Assembly: GCA_011052255.1 (NCBI GenBank)
Contig: DRJJ01000309.1
Span: 1 to 5,665, forward strand
DNA length: 5,665 nucleotides
Source: Gammaproteobacteria bacterium
Lineage (GTDB): Bacteria > Pseudomonadota > Gammaproteobacteria > DRJJ01
Direction of reading: 5' to 3'
Below, in pieces: positions 1-5,665 of the stretch (its first letter is position 1; the number at the start of each line of letters is the position of its first letter). The translations under genes were made by a program, and so were the position numbers. The notes below the pieces were generated by a model. That model was given only the letters and a program-made list of their open reading frames with translations. It had not been told where the DNA came from and ran no database searches.

Positions 1-31
1 TAACAGGGCGCAATATGTGTGATTTTTTCAT
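1..31 (-). CDS. Possible start of a minus-strand gene running off the left edge
   Basis: On the minus strand an ATG at 31-29 opens a frame reading MKKSHILRPV before the window ends. An AGG lies about 8 bases upstream of it, in a plausible ribosome-binding position. It would be the next gene after mak in the same direction, 111 bases downstream of the mak stop. Ten codons are too few to identify a product or to prove coding, and the Lys-Lys start is only suggestive of a signal peptide or a small protein. It may equally be chance. Confidence 0.2.
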   Translation of the reverse strand, partial: MKKSHILRPV

Positions 32-142
32 GGTATATACCTATGTCTGACAATATTAATTTATTGTACGCCTATAACTATAGCGTAACGTATGACGAGA
101 TTTTTTAAAGCTGGATTCCCTCGTGCAAGAGCGTAACGGACC
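32..142. other. Intergenic spacer downstream of the ROK kinase gene
   Basis: This AT-rich stretch follows the kinase stop codon in the minus direction. I see no convincing stem-loop plus T-run terminator and no well-spaced -35/-10 pair. The octamer GCGTAACG occurs twice here (83-90 and 131-138, same orientation), which is probably chance. Frames across it look like shadows. Confidence 0.4.
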
Positions 143-1039
143 TCAATCCCAAAGCCAGGCGGCACCGCGTACACCGCTGGAGTCGCCATGTTTTGCCTGA
201 AGGAGTTGTGTATCAACCCGGTCTGAAAAAACATACTCATCCCAGATTGCCTGGACATTTTTGTACAGACGCTGGGTATTAGATAACCCTCCGCCCAATA
301 CGATAACTTGTGGATCGATGATATTGATTACGCTGGCCAGTCCTCGTGCCAGTCGGTTTTCGTATTCGCATAGTATGAAATCAGACTGTTTGTCGCCCTG
401 CTCTGCCGACTTCACAATATCAAGGGCTGTCATGTTTTTGCCTGTGTGTCTTTTGTAATCAGCGGTTAACGCCGGCCCAGATAACCAGGTTTCAATACAG
501 CCTTGTTTACCACAATAGCACTCAGGCCCCGGTAGCTCGTTTTGTTGGGGCCAGGGTAATGGATTGTGCCCCCATTCACCGGCAATGGCGTTATAGCCTG
601 TAAGCAGCTTTCCATTCACGACAATCCCCCCACCTGTGCCGGTCCCCAGAATCACACCGAATACACTGCTAGCATGGCTGGCCACCCCATCGACCGCCTC
701 GGACAGGGCAAAACAATCAGCATCATTGGCCATGCGAACAGGACGATCCAGCATATGCTGTAAATCCTGCTGCACTGCCTGACCGATTAGACAGGTGGAG
801 TTGGAATTTTTTATTCTGCCGGTGGCAGGTGAAATAGCGCCGGGTGTAGCAATGCCAACCGTGCCTTGTTGCGCTAAAGTAGCTTCGAGCGTGCAGACCA
901 GATCAACAATGGTTTGCAGGGTGGCTTGATAGTCACCTGCCGGAGTGGGCTGTCGTTGGCGATAAACTTCTGTGTCGCCGTCTAGCGCAATGACTTCTGT
1001 CTTGCTGCCGCCCAGATCTACGCCGATGCGTATTGCCAT
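143..1039 (-). CDS. mak: ROK-family sugar kinase, Mak-type fructokinase
   Basis: A 298-residue cytoplasmic kinase, predicted to use ATP to phosphorylate fructose at C6, as E. coli Mak (YajF) does. Seen in the sequence: the N-terminal phosphate-binding loop IGVDLGGSKTE (residues 5-15), the catalytic Asp in NDAD (Asp106), the glycine-rich GTGTGGG (132-138), the zinc site formed by His158 in EWGHNPLP and the cysteines of CYCGKQGC (174, 176, 181), and the second ATP-binding stretch DPQVIVLGGG (242-251). The NSNST, EWGHNPLPW and HGDSSGVRGAAWLW stretches match Mak as I remember it more closely than NagK. Length is normal and all key residues are present. The ATG lies 8 bases past the ampE stop. The only Shine-Dalgarno-like AAAAGG sits one base before the ATG, unusually close, so translation may be coupled to ampE. 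Substrate is inferred; ROK kinases are hard to assign, and N-acetylglucosamine or another hexose is possible. Confidence 0.88.
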   Translation of the reverse strand: MAIRIGVDLGGSKTEVIALDGDTEVYRQRQPTPAGDYQATLQTIVDLVCTLEATLAQQGTVGIATPGAISPATGRIKNSNSTCLIGQAVQQDLQHMLDRPVRMANDADCFALSEAVDGVASHASSVFGVILGTGTGGGIVVNGKLLTGYNAIAGEWGHNPLPWPQQNELPGPECYCGKQGCIETWLSGPALTADYKRHTGKNMTALDIVKSAEQGDKQSDFILCEYENRLARGLASVINIIDPQVIVLGGGLSNTQRLYKNVQAIWDEYVFSDRVDTQLLQAKHGDSSGVRGAAWLWD

Positions 1040-1047
1040 GCCTTTTA

Positions 1048-1950
1048 TTACCAGGCGGCCCAGCCTGCCAGTGAGATAAGCGCTATAACAATGACCCAGG
1101 CCAGCAAACTACGAAGCACCAGCCCACGCGCGGCACGTATCGCAGTAGTTTCCAGCCGAGGGTCTTCACCTTCTGTTACCGCGCTCTCGAATCGATCAAG
1201 GTGAATCGCTCCGTAACCGGCATAACGCAATATGGTCTGGTTGGTTATACCGATATCGGCTGACGTGGTGTTTTCATGGTCACGCCATTCGTGTATCGCC
1301 TCTTCAAAACTGCCGGTCAGCGCATAGCCGATGGCCAGCAGCCTGACAGGTAACCAGTCCAGTATGCCTTGTAAACGCTTTGCTGTATTTTGAAAAGCCT
1401 GATCTTCGATCCAGCCTGGTGCCGGATGTACATGAAGCAGCCAGGTCAGACGATACAGCAAGGCACCCAAAGGACCCAGCAGCACAAACCAGAATATCAC
1501 TGAAAACAAGCGCTCCACCGGTTGTGTCAGTATCGCATCGGTCATTAATCGTACCGGATCCGATGACCCTGTATCAGTCTCAAGGCCTAACTCTGTTGTA
1601 TGTAATACCGCTGCCTCATCGTCACCGCGCTCATGGGCGGCAATACAATCGTCTATGGTTTTTTCAACAGGGTCGTAGCGCAGACAATATCCCAGTACAA
1701 ATATACTCAATGCCAGTAATGGCAAGTCCAGCGCAAAGCCATCAAGTGCATTTTGTAACAAGGTCATGAGTATCACCAGGGGCAGCAATACTGACAAAAC
1801 ACCAGCAGGGCCTGACCAGATTGACCAGCCACCAAGCATATTATGTATACGGACGCCATAAGCTTGAAACCAGTGGTAGTTTCTGTGGGGCGTAACCCAG
1901 GGTGAGAACAATTCCAGTGCAATACAAATGACGGTTGCAATCAGAATCAT
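1048..1950 (-). CDS. ampE: AmpE-like inner membrane protein (CobD/CbiB-related)
   Basis: A 300-residue polytopic membrane protein of the AmpE family, distantly related to CobD/CbiB. E. coli AmpE is the membrane protein encoded with AmpD; its biochemical role is not settled, although it has been proposed to take part in sensing linked to beta-lactamase control. Seen here: an N-terminal hydrophobic stretch (about 1-16), membrane segments near 47-66, 74-91, 149-172 and 279-298, and the family-typical ERLFSVIFWFVLLGPLGALL region (146-165) and LDWLPVRLLAIGYALTG (197-213). The 92-145 part is acidic and soluble. The ATG has an AGGA eight bases upstream, which supports this start. It follows ampD by 68 bases and precedes the sugar kinase by 8, so it is probably co-transcribed with both. 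Assignment rests on sequence pattern plus the ampD neighbour. No frameshift or truncation is seen. Confidence 0.9.
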   Translation of the reverse strand: MILIATVICIALELFSPWVTPHRNYHWFQAYGVRIHNMLGGWSIWSGPAGVLSVLLPLVILMTLLQNALDGFALDLPLLALSIFVLGYCLRYDPVEKTIDDCIAAHERGDDEAAVLHTTELGLETDTGSSDPVRLMTDAILTQPVERLFSVIFWFVLLGPLGALLYRLTWLLHVHPAPGWIEDQAFQNTAKRLQGILDWLPVRLLAIGYALTGSFEEAIHEWRDHENTTSADIGITNQTILRYAGYGAIHLDRFESAVTEGEDPRLETTAIRAARGLVLRSLLAWVIVIALISLAGWAAW

Positions 1951-2018
1951 GCTATTTTTCCTAAGTTGTCGTTATTGGATCTGCCTGCATTCACACGCAA
2001 TGACAGTATCTTTATGAA

Positions 2019-2588
2019 TTACTCAATGTTCCCTTGACTTGATTCTATCATCTGGCGCAAACGAGGCCAGTCAAAATATTCACCCGGGTCGGTTTTCCGT
2101 CCCGGGGCGATATCACTATGGCCAGTTATATCCTTTGCGCTCAGTCCTGGGCAGGCATCCAGCAGGCACTGTATCAGGCCCGCGAGACAGCTATACTGCT
2201 GATCGGTATAGCGGGTATCATCTGTACCCTCCAGCTCTATGCCTATTGAAAAATCATTGCAATGATCACGCTGCTTATAGCGGGATTTCCCCGCATGCCA
2301 GGCCCGCTCATGTACTGGCACAAATTGCACCAGATCACCATCACGGCGTATATAAAAATGACTGGATACTTTCAGATCTTGTATTGGTTCGAGAGCTGGA
2401 TCGGATTTGCAATCCAGCTTATTACAAAAAAACTGCTCTACTTCCTGACCGCCAAACCGCCCCGGCGGCAGGCTGATGCCATGTATCACAAGCAGACTGA
2501 TATCATCCGGGTCCGGACGCTGATCATAATTAGGGGAAACAAGCTGATATGATTCCTGCACCAGTCCAGTATCAACATTCAGTTTCAA
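2019..2588 (-). CDS. ampD: 1,6-anhydro-N-acetylmuramyl-L-alanine amidase AmpD
   Basis: A 189-residue cytoplasmic zinc amidase (Amidase_2 family) that cuts the lactyl-Ala bond of anhydro-muropeptides in peptidoglycan recycling. In enterobacteria and Pseudomonas its loss induces AmpC. Seen: the zinc ligands expected from AmpD, His36 in VIHGISLPPG, His157 in TGHSDIAP and Asp167 in KTDPG; the catalytic Glu118 in SIGIELEGTD and Lys165; and the substrate-binding stretches RRDGDLVQFVP (81-91) and RAWHAGKS (95-102). There is no signal peptide, which fits the recycling enzyme rather than periplasmic AmiD. Length matches E. coli AmpD (about 183). The start is TTG, preceded six bases upstream by GGGAAG (2600-2595); the N-terminus aligns with E. 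coli AmpD from memory, so TTG is preferred to later GTG/CTG codons. It lies 56 bases after the HDOD gene and 68 before ampE. No ampR or beta-lactamase gene is in the window. Confidence 0.96.
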   Translation of the reverse strand: MKLNVDTGLVQESYQLVSPNYDQRPDPDDISLLVIHGISLPPGRFGGQEVEQFFCNKLDCKSDPALEPIQDLKVSSHFYIRRDGDLVQFVPVHERAWHAGKSRYKQRDHCNDFSIGIELEGTDDTRYTDQQYSCLAGLIQCLLDACPGLSAKDITGHSDIAPGRKTDPGEYFDWPRLRQMIESSQGNIE

Positions 2589-2644
2589 GTGTGTCTTCCC
2601 GTGCCGAATGCTCGCAGGCAGTTACAATAGCTTACCGAAAGCGA

Positions 2645-4405
2645 TCACGCCGCCATTTGAACCGCCATATAATCAAGCCCGGCGCGGTCTTTCAACAATT
2701 TTTCAAATATCCCCAGAACGGTAGCCGAGTCCATTCCTAGTCGGGTTAAAATTGAGTCGGGCAGTTCGTCATTCAATTCATCCCCTACATCGATAGTGCT
2801 GAGAAGACGGTTTGAAATAAGGGCCAGGTTGGCATAGGTTGCATGAGAATCACAATATTCAGGATCATGATGTTCCCGTACCGCAATCAATAATTCGCCC
2901 GGCATATCCCATGCTTCCATCAACCAGCTACCTACTTCTGCGTGGGTGACGCCGAGGACCTTCTCCTCAAGTGCACTCAATGGCACATCGGGGTATTTAT
3001 TGACCGCCTTGTTCAGCATCGCGAATTCTTCAGGGAATAATTGACCCAGCGCCAGTAGACCAATATTTTGCAGCAAGCCAGCCAGGTATGCCTGACCGGG
3101 TCGTGGCCTGTGTACTGATTTAACCACAGCACTTAAACGCTGCACCAGCATCGCACTGTAAACGGCATGTTGCCAGAACGCCTTGAGCCCCAGTGTACCG
3201 TTTGCCGGAATACGGAACGATTTACCCAGCGCAATGCCCAACGCCATGTCCATTACCATATCAAACCCAAGCACTCGGCTAATGGCCTGATGCAGGCTGT
3301 CTATTTCACCCCGATAGCCGTAAAACGATGATTTGGCATAACGCATCAACTGAGCAGCCAATGATGGGTCTTGTTCAATCACTGCCGCCAGATCATGCGA
3401 GTTGGCGTAGGGGTTGGAGCTGATCTGTATAATTTCTGATGCCATCTTAGGCATGGCAGGCAATGAATCCAGTTTTTGCAGTCTTGCACGGATTTTCTTT
3501 CGGCGCTGCTCAACCGAACTGCTTGAGCGCGGGCCTGATTTCTGTGACCGGGTACTGGTTGCACTGGCTTTGCTTGTGCTGGCTTCATTTACGACAGCTT
3601 TCGCGACAGGCCTGACCGTAGCCGCTTTTACTTTAGTAGCTGATTTGGTTTTCACTACTGGTTGAGTTGCGCTAACTGATCTAGCTTGTGCCGCTGTACT
3701 TTTTGCAGCGCTACTACCTGCCCTGGCTGATTTACTTTTAACAGCTGATTTCTTTTTTATTATCGACCGAGGTGTTATGTCTTTTTGCTGTGTCGTGGAG
3801 CTTTTGCTTTTAGCTACCGGAATACTTGCTTTGGCAGGTTTGCGCGCCACTGCAGATCTGACCGGCTTGATTTCCTCAGCCAGTTTTGCAACATCTACTT
3901 TTCCTGCGACCGTTGTAGTGACACTGGAACGCCGTGATCTTGCAGGCTCATACCAGATAGCCTTACGCTGTATGGCACGAAAATCATCACCCCGTATACG
4001 GCACAGAGTCCGCTCATCCAGTGAAAAATAAACGGCATCAAAATCTGCCAGACGGCGGTCTATATATGCGTCCAGATTATAGATATCTGCCAGGGGTACA
4101 CAAAAACCTGCAGGGCAATCAGGATAGCGCCTATGAATTTCATCACTGCCAAGCAGCTTGAAATTACGCCGAAATTTTTTGTTTATCATGGCCGGGTCAG
4201 GGCGATCGGTGGCGGGGTATACCAGCATGCGTTCGCCCAGGCTATCTTCCAGTAAAACTGCTTCCGCCAAAGCGTTTTTTTCATAGCCCATATCACGCAT
4301 CACATCCAATGAACTACGGCCAGCAGGATGATTCAGGAATTGATATTCAACTCCCTGCTTATCCAGATAACGCATGAAGCGTTTTAGTACTGCAAAAAGA
4401 GACAT
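2645..4405 (-). CDS. HDOD signalling protein with N-terminal YbaK-like domain and basic Ala/Lys/Ser linker
   Basis: Numbered from the ATG at 4405 (586 residues), the protein has three parts. Residues 1-150 resemble the YbaK/aminoacyl-tRNA deacylase fold (HPAGRSS at 26-32, VLLED at 50-54, LVYPATDRPD at 61-70, a YFSLDERTLCRIRGDDF end). Residues about 157-305 are a low-complexity linker rich in Lys, Ala, Ser and Thr with many KS/AKS/KSA units. Residues about 305-515 are an HDOD domain: LPAMPKMASEIIQ, QDPSLAAQLMRYAKS, THAEVGSWLMEAWDMP, VREHHDPE. HDOD relates to the HD phosphohydrolases but usually lacks the metal site; here the HD position reads LLQNIG (444-449). HDOD proteins act as regulators in signalling and motility, so a regulatory, non-catalytic role is inferred. 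The frame extends 17 codons upstream to an ATG at 4456, but the 4405 ATG has AGGTAAGGA just before it and starts where the domain starts. It is the first gene of the minus-strand run. Confidence 0.85.
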   Translation of the reverse strand: MSLFAVLKRFMRYLDKQGVEYQFLNHPAGRSSLDVMRDMGYEKNALAEAVLLEDSLGERMLVYPATDRPDPAMINKKFRRNFKLLGSDEIHRRYPDCPAGFCVPLADIYNLDAYIDRRLADFDAVYFSLDERTLCRIRGDDFRAIQRKAIWYEPARSRRSSVTTTVAGKVDVAKLAEEIKPVRSAVARKPAKASIPVAKSKSSTTQQKDITPRSIIKKKSAVKSKSARAGSSAAKSTAAQARSVSATQPVVKTKSATKVKAATVRPVAKAVVNEASTSKASATSTRSQKSGPRSSSSVEQRRKKIRARLQKLDSLPAMPKMASEIIQISSNPYANSHDLAAVIEQDPSLAAQLMRYAKSSFYGYRGEIDSLHQAISRVLGFDMVMDMALGIALGKSFRIPANGTLGLKAFWQHAVYSAMLVQRLSAVVKSVHRPRPGQAYLAGLLQNIGLLALGQLFPEEFAMLNKAVNKYPDVPLSALEEKVLGVTHAEVGSWLMEAWDMPGELLIAVREHHDPEYCDSHATYANLALISNRLLSTIDVGDELNDELPDSILTRLGMDSATVLGIFEKLLKDRAGLDYMAVQMAA

Positions 4406-4475
4406 GATCCTTACCTGACACACTATTTCTACGTTAGGGACATCAAAATACCACAATCCATGTACGGCCTCTACC

Positions 4476-4504
4476 CGTATACCTTAACTAGTAATATAAG
4501 GCAA
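4476..4504 (-). promoter_or_regulatory. Candidate sigma-70 promoter for the HDOD gene
   Basis: Reading the minus strand, TTGCCT (4504-4499) is separated by exactly 17 bases from TATACG (4481-4476). Each hexamer matches 4 of 6 consensus positions. Transcription would begin near 4469, leaving a leader of about 64 bases before the ATG at 4405. A second possibility is the extended -10-like TGGTATTTT closer to the gene, which lacks a good -35. No transcript evidence is available. Confidence 0.45.
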
Positions 4505-4529
4505 TTTACGCTGGCATAACAGCTAAACC

Positions 4530-4549
4530 TGATAACCGGGAGTTATTCA
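4530..4549. repeat. Imperfect inverted repeat in the divergent spacer
   Basis: The stretch reads TGATAAC, five bases, then GTTATTCA. The arms are complementary apart from one unpaired base in the right arm. It sits between the candidate HDOD promoter and the second inverted repeat, upstream of both genes, and could be an operator or a chance palindrome. Confidence 0.3.
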
Positions 4550-4550
4550 C

Positions 4551-4583
4551 TGCTAAAAGGCAAAATCAATAGAGTTTTTAGCA
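4551..4583. repeat. Inverted repeat TGCTAAAA-N17-TTTTAGCA
   Basis: TGCTAAAA (4551-4558) is perfectly complementary in inverted orientation to TTTTAGCA (4576-4583), with 17 bases between. Arm centres are 25 bases apart, which would place both on similar faces of the helix if a dimer bound them. It lies 80 bases upstream of the SH3-protein start. Operator function is inference; on the plus strand an RNA hairpin with a large loop is also possible. Confidence 0.4.
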
Positions 4584-4663
4584 CTCCTACCTGTTTCACC
4601 CGGTTGCGGTTCGTGGCAAAATAGTCCGGGCGCGCGTCAGCAGCCAACCATCAAGGATTCAGG

Positions 4664-5329
4664 GTGAAAAAATTATTATTAATCATTAGTTTAAGTATTG
4701 TTTTTGGTGCCTCATGGGCTGAAACACGCTATGTCTCGGATCAGTTTGAGATTACTATGCGTACCGGGAAAAGCAGCCAGAACCAGATCAAGCGAGTCCT
4801 GAAAAGCGGCACTGCGCTGATCGTTATCCGGGTCGACAAGGAGTCGGGCTACACTAATGTCCGCACTGAAGGTGGCACTGAGGGATGGGTGCTCAGTCGC
4901 TATTTAATGAAAAGCCCACCCGCCCGTCAGCAGCTAATAGCAGCGAAAAGCAAGATAACGAAACTGGAGAAAACGGTAGTCGAGCTGCGCAGTCAGCTCA
5001 ACACCACGTCCAGCGATAAAAAGCAGGCCCTTGCAGAACGCAACAAACTCAGTAAGCAAAATACTCGCGTTGGCCATGAGCTGGCCAGGATTAAAAAGGT
5101 ATCTGCCAATGCAATCAGACTGGCACAGGAAAATGAAGAGCTGAAGCTGAGCACCGACAAGGCCAAGCGCGAGATACAAATGCTCAGACAGGAATACGAG
5201 TCTCTGGATGATCGCAGCAAGCGTGACTGGTTTATCGTCGGCGCAATTGTGGTGGTATTCAGTATGTTGTTCGGTATTTTATTAACGCGGATACGCTGGA
5301 AACGTAAAACAAGCTGGAGCGACCTGTAG
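4664..5329 (+). CDS. TIGR04211-type SH3 domain membrane protein (YgiM-like)
   Basis: A 221-residue envelope protein resembling E. coli YgiM. Seen in order: a signal peptide (MKKLLLIISLSIVFGASWA, likely cut after Ala19), a bacterial SH3 domain (about 20-83) with the family-typical RYVSDQFEITMRTG, IKRVLKSGT, GYTNVRTEGGTEGWVLSRYL stretches, a long charged coiled coil (about 88-187), one membrane segment (189-208, FIVGAIVVVFSMLFGILL) and a basic tail RIRWKRK that should stay in the cytoplasm. The SH3 domain and coiled coil would then be periplasmic. The start is GTG at 4664, with AAGGA at 4653-4657 six bases upstream, and it gives a full signal peptide, so it is well supported. The precise role of the family is unknown to me; an envelope or cell-wall-associated role is inferred. 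It is transcribed away from the HDOD gene and appears to be a single-gene unit ending at the hairpin at 5321-5338. Confidence 0.9.
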   Translation: MKKLLLIISLSIVFGASWAETRYVSDQFEITMRTGKSSQNQIKRVLKSGTALIVIRVDKESGYTNVRTEGGTEGWVLSRYLMKSPPARQQLIAAKSKITKLEKTVVELRSQLNTTSSDKKQALAERNKLSKQNTRVGHELARIKKVSANAIRLAQENEELKLSTDKAKREIQMLRQEYESLDDRSKRDWFIVGAIVVVFSMLFGILLTRIRWKRKTSWSDL

Positions 5330-5338
5330 AGGTCTTTT
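5321..5338 (+). terminator. Candidate short intrinsic terminator
   Basis: GACCT (5321-5325) pairs with AGGTC (5330-5334) around the four-base loop GTAG, followed by TTTT (5335-5338). The stem covers the last codons and the stop of the SH3-protein gene. Five pairs and four Ts make it weak, but the position, at the end of one gene and against a converging one, is right for a terminator. Confidence 0.4.
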
Positions 5339-5665
5339 AATCAACTTTGAACAGTCCCGGGAAAGGTTGGTTGCCCATCAGCAAAGCCTTTCCTGCCAGC
5401 AAACCGATGGTACTGACATAGGTAATCGGTTCCGTCAGGATGTGATTATGTGCGGCCGATCGGCTGGCACCAGCATAAACATACTAAACCAGGGAAGTGG
5501 AATGAAAATGAGCCCGCTGAGCATAGCGCCAGGTTTTCGCAGCACTCTTCTGGTCATGTACTTCCGGGTTGGCAGCTATGCCTCTGTTAATATAGTCCTT
5601 GAAATAATCTTCATTAACCCCGAAACCAATTCCCATCACGATGCCAAACAACAGTCCCGCCATCA
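5337..5665 (-). pseudogene. Broken gene of a small hypothetical membrane protein, 5' end at the window edge
   Basis: Read on the minus strand from the edge, a frame beginning at ATG 5663 gives MAGLLFGIVMGIGFG, then GIAANPEVHDQKSAAKTWRYAQRAHFH in pieces, and stops at an amber codon (5486-5484). The same frame then continues after the amber as SAAHNHILTEPITYVSTIG and onward to PFPGLFKVD and TAA (5339-5337). Between these, the neighbouring frame (about 5500-5462) reads PLPWFSMFMLVPA, which looks like the protein's true sequence there. The hydrophobic start and the AANPxxHDxKSxxKxWRYAQRAHFH pattern recall a small multi-membrane-segment protein family of unknown function in gammaproteobacteria. 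From memory of such proteins, a stretch of a few tens of residues after HFH is missing. The pattern fits an internal deletion joined out of frame plus a second, compensating shift; sequencing error is an alternative. The true start may lie outside the window. It converges on the SH3 gene with stop codons 7 bases apart. Confidence 0.65.

Larger units (their letters stand above)
4406..4663. other. Divergent intergenic region
   Basis: A 258-base spacer between two divergently transcribed genes, so it should hold promoters for both. I see a reasonable minus-strand promoter (4476-4504) and two inverted repeats (4530-4549 and 4551-4583), both listed separately. No clear -35/-10 pair stands out for the plus-strand gene. 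The weak best guess is CAAAAT at 4617-4622 as its -10, with a poor -35 (TTTCAC at 4594-4599). Confidence 0.7.

Noticed and set aside
83..138. Direct repeat GCGTAACG at 83-90 and 131-138
   Set aside because: Only eight bases and two copies, with no palindrome or promoter relation; most likely chance.
1380..1769. 129-codon plus-strand frame inside ampE
   Set aside because: It is antisense to a well-supported membrane protein gene and has no domain-like features or clear ribosome binding site.
2039..2552. Open frames of 145 and 96 codons on the plus strand across ampD
   Set aside because: They are antisense to a strongly conserved ampD, have no recognisable protein pattern and look like shadows.
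3414..4031. Hydrophobic plus-strand frames opposite the HDOD linker
   Set aside because: Their Leu/Ala/Thr-rich, membrane-like look is what the complement of Lys/Ala/Ser codons produces; there is no independent support.
4406..4456. 17-residue N-terminal extension of the HDOD protein from the ATG at 4456
   Set aside because: The later ATG at 4405 has a better ribosome binding site and coincides with the start of the YbaK-like domain.
5484..5486. Amber codon as a recoded residue (pyrrolysine or readthrough)
   Set aside because: The flanking codons also leave the family-like sequence for another frame, so gene decay or sequencing error explains it better than recoding.

Overview
The window looks like chromosomal DNA of a gammaproteobacterium with intermediate GC. 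The evidence is an ampD-ampE pair, a Mak-type ROK fructokinase, a YgiM-like SH3 membrane protein and an HDOD signalling protein, all close to gammaproteobacterial families. Genus cannot be fixed by eye. I see no phage, transposon, CRISPR array, tRNA or rRNA.

Layout. Positions 1-142 hold no certain gene, only a possible first codon run of a minus-strand gene leaving the window. Positions 143-4405 hold four genes, all on the minus strand. In transcription order they are a YbaK-like/HDOD fusion protein (4405-2645), ampD (2588-2019), ampE (1950-1048) and a mak-like ROK sugar kinase (1039-143). Gaps are 56, 68 and 8 bases, so at least ampE-mak look co-transcribed, and the whole set may be one unit read from a promoter near 4476-4504. 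Positions 4406-4663 form a divergent intergenic region with that promoter and two inverted repeats. On the plus strand, 4664-5329 encodes a signal peptide-SH3b-coiled coil-membrane anchor protein, ending in a small hairpin with a T-run. From 5337 to the right edge, on the minus strand and converging on it, lies the broken gene of a small membrane protein, interrupted by an amber codon and apparently shortened in the middle.

Function. AmpD is the cytoplasmic anhydro-muropeptide amidase of cell-wall recycling, and AmpE is its membrane-bound partner of unclear role. The kinase belongs by sequence to the fructokinase branch of ROK, although its position invites the question of an amino-sugar role. 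The HDOD protein is probably a regulator; its N-terminal YbaK-like domain seems to lack the catalytic lysine.

I did not find convincing evidence of a wholly new system. The points most worth a second look are the YbaK-HDOD fusion with its long basic linker, the kinase placed behind ampDE, the decayed gene on the right edge and the inverted repeats in the divergent region.
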